NCBI GenBank assembly: GCA_029216955.1
Contig: JANAVB010003400.1
Span: 19,567,425 to 19,631,424, forward strand
Source: Iris pallida
Lineage: Eukaryota; Streptophyta; Magnoliopsida; Asparagales; Iridaceae
DNA: 64,000 nucleotides
Direction: 5' to 3'
Shown here: piece by piece, positions 56,876-64,000 of the stretch
How positions within the stretch are numbered: the first letter of the stretch is position 1
Layout of the letters: each line of letters opens with the position of its first letter
Position numbers and translations under genes: made by a program
Notes under the pieces: generated by a model
The model's database searches: none
The model's input: the letters and a program-made list of their open reading frames with translations, nothing else
Told to the model about the DNA's origin: nothing

Positions 56876-58386
56876 TAATTAACATTGATTGTTATCTTGA
56901 TTAATTATTGATCATGCGTTCCTAGATGGAACTAAGAGACTGGCTAGTCGTCTTATTGAAATGAATGAATGAGACACGTTCATATTAAGTATGAACTACT
57001 ATAATCGATTGGCCGATCCCGAATATTGACATACAGGCACACATGCAGGCTTCAATTTATTTATTTATTTATTTTACTACAAAAGAAGCATGTGTACTTT
57101 ATGGTCAAGGCATGATTGTTCCGTGGTTAGTTTGGATTGTTGCATTACGCTATGTAAGACCTACAACCTAACCGCACGGGCATCGTTGTAGAGTTGTGCA
57201 TATCGTACCCCGTACTAAAGTACTCATTCCGAATGACCATGATCCACGGCATGGGATTTCACTCAACGTAGAGACTATTAAGTTAAATAAAATAATGATT
57301 GCATGGAGAGAATGGATTCCCGAGTTCTTACATGGCAGCCCTCTTTGGGACTATTAGTGCCCAACAGGCCGGCTGGTTCCCACAGATACTGCAAATCTGC
57401 CACACGGACAGGGAGCGGTATCTGCTTATATTATTGTATATTGTATATTGATGACGGGCATCCCGCTGGGACTCGTCTAATTCATGATTGGCGCAATTGA
57501 TTGATTGGATAGACTAGCCTTGCTTGTCCATAGTAAGAACTGAGAAATCCTTATTGCATAATTCCAGGATAACTTGGGACTCACAGTAGTAAGCCGTAGG
57601 AGTTGGATGGCCGTTTAAGTTGATTTGTTTGTGTACTGTACCTACTCTGTTAACTAACTGAGATGATCAGAGCATCATGACATGACGGGCCAACTTCTGT
57701 CCTTGTTTGGTTGGGAGGTTGGTTCGAAGTGTCGTGATGTTACGTGAATCCCAGTAGCGATCAGAGATCTATTATTATATTCTCTTATTTACTGGTTTAA
57801 TGCCTCATATCGTGCTTCCTTGCGGTACTTGCTATTAGAGGTCTAACCTCTCTGGTTTTGCATGGCCAGATTTAGAGCCGGTTCCCGAGGACTCAACTTA
57901 CTTCTACCTCCAAGATGGTCAATACTAGAGGGATGATCACAGGAGGACTCGAGTGGGTTTCTTACTTCCCCGCTCGTTTTGTTATTTACCTTATACTTTG
58001 CCGTTTGGCACCGACATGTTAGTCGGATCGTCTTGTACTTACTTTTACATAATTGTAACTAAAGTCAGACTGCAGCTGATAACAATTGTGTATATTTTTG
58101 CTACATCAGATCTGGCTATGTTTTGTAAAGCCAGATATCAAGAACATTTTGACAGAGCGTTTGGGACGCCTTACTGCTTTATCTTACATGTTCTCTATTA
58201 CTGTTTCTTGTTCGAATGATTGAGACAATAGATGTGAAGTGACCATAGTGAGACCTTTATGTAGTATGCACCCCCCTCGTCTGGTTAGACAGCATTGATC
58301 GTATTATACGGTATTCATCTACCCGTAATACGTAGCTGGCTGAGTCATTCCCCCGCTCTCCAGTATTCTGGTTCTGGGGCGTGACA

Positions 58387-58391
58387 TGGGA
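58387..58391 (+). other. Target site duplication of element A, right
   Basis: TGGGA, identical to 46901-46905. B LTR1 resumes immediately after it with GTGGTTTGGTTCACAT. Confidence 0.93.
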
Positions 58392-58563
58392 GTGGTTTGG
58401 TTCACATAAAATCAAGCAAAACCGAACCAAGCCAAACAAACCGAACCGAACCAAGATAAACCAATCAATGAAATGTCAAAATAAATCAAGCAGGAAGACA
58501 TGCAATACGGGTCAAAATACGAACACGTATTCCAAATACGTAATACGAGATATGGGCATTACA

Positions 58564-58582
58564 ACTCTACCCACCTTAAAAG
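58564..58582 (-). other. Polypurine tract of element B
   Basis: The minus strand has TTTTAAGGTGGGTAGAGT directly before the LTR start TGTAATGCCC. It is close to the tract of element A, including the upstream CCGAGGACGGAATT palindrome. Confidence 0.8.
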
Positions 58583-58709
58583 AATTCCGTCCTCGGAATT
58601 TAATCAAGTGGCTAGAGATTGTAATGACAAGCTATACTAAGCAATCAATCATGCAACCATGTATGTAAGCAAGGAAATCGAAGGCACGAGAAAGAGGGAA
58701 GATATCCTG

Positions 58710-59201
58710 CTATAAACCTCTCTGCCGGTTCTGAATCTGAACCGGGGTCATGACATACTGTTGGGGTCTATGCTGGAATCGCCTCTGCCTATACTGAACT
58801 TGCGCCTGGGCATACTGCTGAGGCCTTTGCTGCTGAAAAGCTTGGGCCTGCGTCGGCAACGGCCTCGGGGATGGAAACTGCTGCTGGACTGGTACTGGGG
58901 CTGGTCCCCTAACGGATGAACTGGTCATGGCTGGTGATGAGTCAGTCCTGAACGGACAGGACCCTACCTTGTGGTCCGGTGCTCCATAAAGGAAACACAA
59001 TCCTCGAGCCTTACGACACTCTGAAACAACATGTCCTGGCTTCCCACAATAAGAGCAGCCCATGGGGGACGACTGCTTCTGCTTCTGTTGCTGAGGATAC
59101 GTCGGAGTTGAATGTTGAACCGACGTAACTGAAGCTGTCCTTCTCGGAGCTCCAATGGTCAAAGCCCTAGCTGCCGGGGCTGGGGCTGACGACTGGTTCA
59201 T
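58710..59201 (-). pseudogene. Element B gag C-terminal remnant with zinc knuckles
   Basis: 164 codons: a basic and Gln-rich lead, GCSYCGKPGHVVSECRKARG (intact CCHC knuckle), CFLYGAPDHKVGSCPF (second knuckle with Cys replaced by Tyr), then a Gln/Pro-rich tail ending QIQNRQRGL. It then runs straight to the polypurine tract, so protease and all of pol are missing. In frame just upstream the reading is QDRGRKRSRGQ preceded by a stop. The capsid-like domain that should precede it is absent. Confidence 0.85.
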
Positions 59202-59479
59202 CTGGCCGCGAGATCGCTTTCGACCTCGGTCCTGTCACTGTTCGCTGCACTGTTCCCATGATGTCCACCTCTGCCCAAAGCATCTGCCACTGCCTGACGC
59301 AAGGCATCTCCTCGCCGATCTTGCGATGCAAGCAACTCCATGATAAGTCCCACCAAGGCTCCATCATCCTGTCCTGCGGGATGGGCTGGCTGTATCGGGG
59401 GTTCTGGATCTCCGTGAGGCATGACCCCGGAGGCTGCTCCTGAGTGCTGGGCCTGATCTCCTGGTTGCTGCTGGTCCAC
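59198..59479 (-). pseudogene. Element B gag N-terminal remnant
   Basis: 93 codons starting MDQQQPGDQAQHSGAASG, with an ALVGLIMELLASQDRRGDAL segment like the region that precedes the capsid domain in A. It is in another frame from the zinc-knuckle piece and ends where that piece begins. This fits a deletion of the capsid domain that also shifted the frame. Confidence 0.7.
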
Positions 59480-59694
59480 GGGAGGTGCTCCGCCTTGCTA
59501 ATCAGCAGGTCCAGGAACAATGTCGCTGAAGAAGACGACATAGGGAACAATAAGGAAGGACCAGGACAGATCAAGGATACAAACATGTGATCAGGACAAG
59601 AATCTCAGGGATGAGAAGATACGGGCAGAGATCAAGGACGAGTGCTGATTGAGACATCTATTCGGTAAACCCTCACATATCTTGATTTACAAGA

Positions 59695-59719
59695 CCTGCA
59701 TGGGCCACCACTTAAACCA
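59695..59719 (-). other. Presumed primer binding region of element B
   Basis: In element sense TGGTTTAAGTGGTGGCCC follows the LTR end GTGACA. It begins with TGG as required, but I cannot match it to a tRNA. Confidence 0.4.
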
Positions 59720-60923
59720 TGTCACGCCCCAGAACCAGAATACTGGAGAGCGGGGGCAGACATAGCCAGCTGAGTATAATAAAATGGAATCCACCTCACT
59801 ATACGGTCACGGCTGTCTAGATATATGAGGGTTTATCTACATGCCATCAGTCTCTTATGGTCAATAACAAGCCTAGTGTCTCAATCACAAGCAAGTAAGT
59901 AAATGTTACAAGATGTACGATCACCAAATATACAATAGTAAGGCATCCCAAACATTATATATTCGGCTGATCATGAAGCTAGTCGTTACAAAATGTGAGG
60001 ACTAGCAAGAGTTTAGTCATACATGATCAACCCTAGGTTGCCAATCATGTTACAGCCCGTAGGCAGACAGTAAGTAAAATGTACACGAGCTAACACTTGC
60101 TCGGCGGCTAAATGCCTCAAAAGAATAATTTTACAATAAAGTGGAAGAGCCAAAAATAGACCCACTCGTTGCCAGGATTCCGCCTAGTGGTCACCATCTG
60201 GCTGGAAAGTCGGTAGATCCTCTGGAGCTGCTCTGGTATCTGGCCATACAAAACCAGCTGGGTCAGATCCCAGAAAGAGCAAGTGCCACAAGGGAGACTT
60301 CACTTAGGAACTAAAACCAGCAATTAGCACAAGAGTATAATTACAAATAAAAGACAGTAATAAAAGGCTTGATATTAAAAGAATAACAGCAGTCATAATA
60401 GAGTGCGAGGGAAACCATTCAATTAGCAAATCTTGTTGGTAAGGTAAACCGTATCAAGCATGACAGGTGATATACGATGAGATAACCATGGGACTATTCA
60501 GATAACCAGGTTACAACCCGTAAACCAAACAAGGACCGGGGTTGTAACCCTTCGTCTGAACAGAACTTGGTTTTTCCCACCATTTATCGGCAAGATAAAT
60601 AAGAAAACAGGTCATGTAATAATCTTGTACAGGATCAAGACAAGACTAGACTGATTGAACTCCATCCAATAATCATGGTTAAGCAATAAGTATGGCTTAA
60701 TACGTTAACTAACTAGGGTTATCACAGGCCTAGTTACTAGCAAGATGCAAAGAGATTTCCAAGTCCAGTTACCCGTCTGCTGCTACCTGAGTGATCCCAG
60801 CAAAGAAAAGGAAAAGATAGCATGATATAGCAGACACACTGTAGTAAGATATATGTGTCCTAAGGTACCACACTCGACGGCGGGCTGGAAGTGCGCTCAT
60901 CTCGACGGATAGCAACAAATCCC

Positions 60924-60925
<2 letters not shown>

Positions 60926-60981
<56 letters not shown>
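60926..60981. repeat. (TA)n in B LTR2, expanded
   Basis: About 56 bp against about 20 bp in LTR1. Confidence 0.95.
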
Positions 60982-60985
<4 letters not shown>

Positions 60986-61385
60986 CCGGGATCAAAGGGG
61001 CAACAGGTAACTGGAAAAGTCTCTTCATGAACTACTGTATTATTCTAGTTATTAGCCTTAGCCATTTACATTAGGTACCCCTGACCGTGGTACTCAGGGG
61101 TTCCCATCCTAGACATGATACAAGACAAGACGGGTTCATTTGTACAAGCACAATCGTCCACGGTGTCCAGGTTATTCAATCTTGTCGTGTCATGTTATAC
61201 GTTGCAACAGCATTTCGAGAATGTCATGTCAGGAGTGCGCCACGACGGGCCACTATCATTCATTATCATGCCAAGTTATCATGTCAAAATTTGTCAGGTC
61301 AAGATATCTTGTCAGGAGTGCACCACGGCGGGTCACTATCAAGTCATGTCATTATCAAGGAGGGGAGAAACTTGCACAATTAAAT

Positions 61386-61389
<4 letters not shown>

Positions 61390-61431
<42 letters not shown>
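61390..61431. repeat. Second (TA)n in B LTR2
   Basis: A pure TA run; LTR1 has a short interrupted AATAATATATATAATATATA at the same place (44985-45008). Confidence 0.95.
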
Positions 61432-61433
<2 letters not shown>

Positions 61434-61544
61434 TTGAAGCCAAGTTGAAACTCTACAACTTTGATGTTGGGAGTGGGAAGAAATTCTGACCATAATTCAG
61501 GCAAATAAAATATTTAAACAATCAAAGTGGACCCCATGTGGCCC

Positions 61545-62875
61545 AAAAGTGGGAGAACATACTTGCGGCCAAAGAGAGTGGGAGAGCCACCCATGCGGCC
61601 AGCCAAAGCTTATGCGGCCAGAAAATAACTGAAGGGGGCCATGCGGCCAGCAAGAAATATTCATGCAACCAGAAAAGACAAGGAGAGAGGAACCCGCAAT
61701 AAATGCAAGCTTCCACTCTAGCAAAAGAAAAGGACACGTAGCCACTCAAGTACTGGGGCCATGTAGCCAAAAATTACATGGATACAAATCTCGTGGGACC
61801 CTATTACAATTAATGCTTCATACTAAAAGGCCAGCACACCATGGTGTATGTGGCAAAATATGGCACGTGGCCACTCAACAATGCATGCGGCCAATGCAAT
61901 TATTCATGCGGCTAACTTATGATATTTAAGGCCATGCGGCCATAAGAATATTTAAAAAGGCCATGCGGCCATAGTTAAATTGCATGCGGCTAGCATGCAA
62001 ACTGAAGCTGGAAAGTATATGTAGGCAAGTATTTATTATATTCATGCAAGAATTAAATGCTAGCAAGCAAGTATTAAATGCTAACAAGCATTAATAATTT
62101 ACATGCAAGTATTAATGCCAGCAAGCATTAATTATATACATGCGAGCATTAAATGCTAGCAAGCATTAGTTATTTACATGCAAGTATTAATACTAGCAAG
62201 CTGATGCTTGCGGCCAAGCAATGGCCAAACTAATAATTAAGTACAAGGCATGCAAGCAAAGCATGCGTTAAATGCAGGCTACTACTGCCACGTAACAATG
62301 CTAATAAGCATTCAAGCAAGCAGTGGCTTATGCGGCCAGCAAGTTTCACGTGCATATGCGGCCAGCAGAAATTGGCCATGCGGCCAAGATTAGATTCTAT
62401 ACAAATATGCGGCTAAGATTAATTCATAAGCATGCAAGCTTTTATATAAAATACAAACTAAGCTAAGCACGCATGCAATTATAATAGGCCATGCGGCTAA
62501 CATACGGATACATATGCGGCCAGCAAGTGACCATGCGGCCAATATATTAATTAATACCCATGCAAGCTACTGCTTGCCTAAAGCATGCAAGCTTGCTTGC
62601 ATAAAAGCAAGCAAAAATGCAATTAATGCTAAGGCCATTTAAATGCTAATGGCAATTATTTAATGTAAGCAAATATTTAATGCATGTATGCAAGCATTTA
62701 ATGCTTGCAAGGCCATACGGCCAAGAATAGCCTATGCGGCCCAGGCAAGTTGCATGCAATGCATGCAAGCTTGCAAGCAACTTAATTAATGCAAGCAACT
62801 CAAATGGCCCTGGCCGCATAAGCAACAAAGGCCATGCGGTCAGAGCTAGGAAATGCTCATGCGGCTTAGAGTGCA
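61545..62875 (-). repeat. CATGCGGCC-motif array in B LTR2
   Basis: Collinear with 45110-46470, with one motif unit fewer near 61910. Confidence 0.92.
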
Positions 62876-63185
62876 ATTAATGGCTCCCACAGAGAACATG
62901 TCCATGGAAAATACCATGGCCTCCATACTCCTCCAAATAACAATAGGAACCCAAATCCAGACTTCCGTAGGTCAAATTTGAGTAAAATAGAATTCTCTAC
63001 AACATGGAACCACCAGCTAGCAAAAATATGCAAGTTAAATAGATCAACATTCATGGAAACCGAAAATACCACAAAATTAGATCTACAAGAATTTAGCCAG
63101 GGAAATGAAAAATTCTAAGTACTAAAGTGGGTTAGAAACACATGAGAAAGAGAATGGAACAATAAAATTGGAGTTCTTCTATGAA

Positions 63186-63200
63186 GCAAGTTGCACTTGC
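63186..63200 (-). other. Conserved small hairpin in B LTR2
   Basis: GCAAGT-TGC-ACTTGC. Stem as in LTR1 and element A, with a changed loop. Confidence 0.6.
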
Positions 63201-63485
63201 CTAAGCTCTCCACTCCCTCAGGTTGGTGGAGAAGTAATGGTGGGGAAGAAGAAAGTTAATGTGGAGAGAGAAATGTGTGGTGGGATATTTAATGAAGGTG
63301 GTGGTAGGTGGGAGTGGTTTGGTTCACATAAAATCAAGCAAAACCGAACCAAGCCAAACAAACCGAACCGAACCAAGATAAACCAATTAATGAAATGTCA
63401 AAATAAATTAAGTAGGGAGACATGCAATACGGGTCAAAATACGTACACGTATTCTAAATACGTAATACGAGATATGGGCATTACA

Positions 63486-64000
63486 ACTCTACCCACCTTA
63501 AAAGAATTCCGTCCTCGGAATTTAATCAAGTGGCTAGAGATTGCAATGACAAGCTATACTAAGCAATCAATCATGCAACCATGTATGTAAGCAAGGAAAT
63601 CGAAGGCACAAGAAAGAGGGAAGATATCCTGCTATAAACCTCTCTGCCGGTTCTGAATCTGAGCCGGGATCATGACATACTGTTGGGGTCTCTGCTGGAA
63701 TCGCCTCTGCCTATACTGAACTTGCGCCTGGGCATACTGCTGAGGCCTTTGCTGCTGAAAAGCTTGGGCCTGCGTCGGCAACGGCCTCGTGGATGGAAAC
63801 TGCTGCTGGACTGGTATGGGGCTGGTCCCCTAACGGATGAAATGGTCATGGCTGGTGATGAGTCAGTCCTGAACGGGCAGGACCCTACCTTGTGGTCCGG
63901 TGCTTCACAAAGCAAAAACAATCCTCGAGCATTGCGACATTCTGAAACAACATGTCCTGGCTTCCCACAATAAGAGCAGCCCATGGGGGACGACTGCTTC
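63486..64000 (-). pseudogene. Second internal region of element B with frameshifted gag tail
   Basis: It begins with the same polypurine tract and gag 3' end as 58564 onward. CSYCGKPGHVVSEC is present near the right edge of the window. One base is missing near 63817 relative to internal 1 (GGTATGGGG against GGTACTGGGG), which shifts the Gln/Pro-rich tail out of frame. The rest lies outside the window. Confidence 0.85.

Larger units (their letters stand above)
46906..58386 (+). mobile_element. Complete Tekay/Del-like chromovirus, element A
   Basis: 11,481 bp: 5' LTR 46906-50046, internal with one gag-pol frame, polypurine tract 55227-55240, 3' LTR 55241-58386, and target duplication TGGGA on both sides. 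The LTRs differ by about twenty substitutions, a 4-bp indel and a 1-bp indel by eye over 3.14 kb, so insertion is recent. The coding frame is open throughout. The chromodomain-like tail after integrase and the long TG...CA LTRs place it with the Tekay/Del chromoviruses. Confidence 0.95.
55241..58386 (+). repeat. 3' LTR of element A
   Basis: 3,146 bp, with the same ends and internal order as the 5' LTR. It carries a 4-bp AATT insertion near 55740 and retains the G that the 5' LTR lost near 50014. Most differences are C/T or G/A transitions, consistent with decay of methylated cytosines. Confidence 0.94.
43358..58563 (-). repeat. LTR1 of element B, split by insertion of element A
   Basis: The pieces are 43358-46905 and 58392-58563 (about 3,720 bp together, counting the TGGGA target duplication once). 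They are collinear with LTR2 at 59720-63485. The plus-strand left end is TGTCACGCCCCAGAACCAG; the right end is GGGCATTACA. Differences from LTR2 include a longer CATGCGGCTAAATATT unit (LTR2 has lost 16-19 bp between direct repeats) and much shorter TA runs. Confidence 0.9.
59720..63485 (-). repeat. LTR2 of element B
   Basis: 3,766 bp, uninterrupted. It contains the empty equivalent of the A insertion site (GTGGTAGGTGGGAGTGG near 63301-63317), the CATGCGGCC array and two long TA runs. ORFs such as 61087-61383 recur at the matching place in LTR1 and are not genes. Confidence 0.92.
43358..64000 (-). mobile_element. Non-autonomous gypsy element B in tandem (LTR-internal-LTR-internal)
   Basis: On the minus strand the parts are LTR2 (63485-59720), internal 1 (59719-58564) and LTR1 (58563-43358, interrupted by element A). 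To the right of LTR2 a second internal region (63486 onward) begins with the same polypurine tract and gag tail. LTRs run TGTAATGCCC...GGGGCGTGACA in element sense. Internal 1 is only 1,156 bp and holds gag ends but no capsid core and no pol. Both internals share the same structure, so this is a family and not two separate deletions. The right border is outside the window. Confidence 0.88.

Overview
This is nuclear DNA from a flowering plant with a repeat-rich genome. The evidence is Ty3/gypsy, Ty1/copia and LINE elements of plant type, CACTA, Mutator-like and Helitron ends, AAACCCTA (telo-box) and TGGGCT promoter motifs, and one plant nuclear gene with GT-AG introns. I cannot name the species. 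No rRNA, tRNA or CRISPR array was seen.

Layout. 1-3150 is the 3' part of a long LTR plus a gag fragment of a Tekay/Del-like chromovirus (copy A'), broken in gag. 3151-4019 is unassigned sequence with a 55-bp tandem array and a strong hairpin. 4020-10096 is a decayed Ty1/copia element on the minus strand. 10483-15880 is a nearly full-length LINE on the minus strand, with an in-frame stop and a frameshift in ORF2; a 43-bp-arm palindrome sits at its 5' end. 17207-27927 (minus) is the one convincing host gene: three small exons encoding a 50-residue plant ATP synthase subunit e-like protein, with a second intron of about 10.5 kb full of repeat debris. Its promoter side (27930-28120) carries a TATA box, two telo-boxes and a TGGGCT motif.

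28205-28589 is a small Helitron inside an (AAT)n microsatellite. 28651-29252 is a Mutator-like foldback element with a 9-bp target duplication. 30130-30700 is a decayed gypsy protease region. 31261 starts a CACTA end, followed by a PPR-like fragment. 34588-42612 is a complete 8-kb CACTA element (ATT target duplication) with no visible transposase; it holds exon-like pieces of host genes, including a spliced gene fragment at 36559-37207.

43358-64000 is a nested retrotransposon block. A non-autonomous element B (minus strand; 3.7-kb LTRs around only 1.16 kb of gag remnant) is arranged LTR-internal-LTR-internal. An 11.5-kb, apparently intact chromovirus A (plus strand, 46906-58386; single gag-pol frame) is inserted in the first B LTR with target duplication TGGGA. 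The second B LTR preserves the empty target site. A and B are related: they share promoter-proximal LTR sequence, a small hairpin, the LTR terminus and the sequence just after the LTR. In the same LTR zone each carries its own dense array of short motifs containing CGCATG on the sense strand. B lacks pol and is plausibly mobilised by an A-like element.
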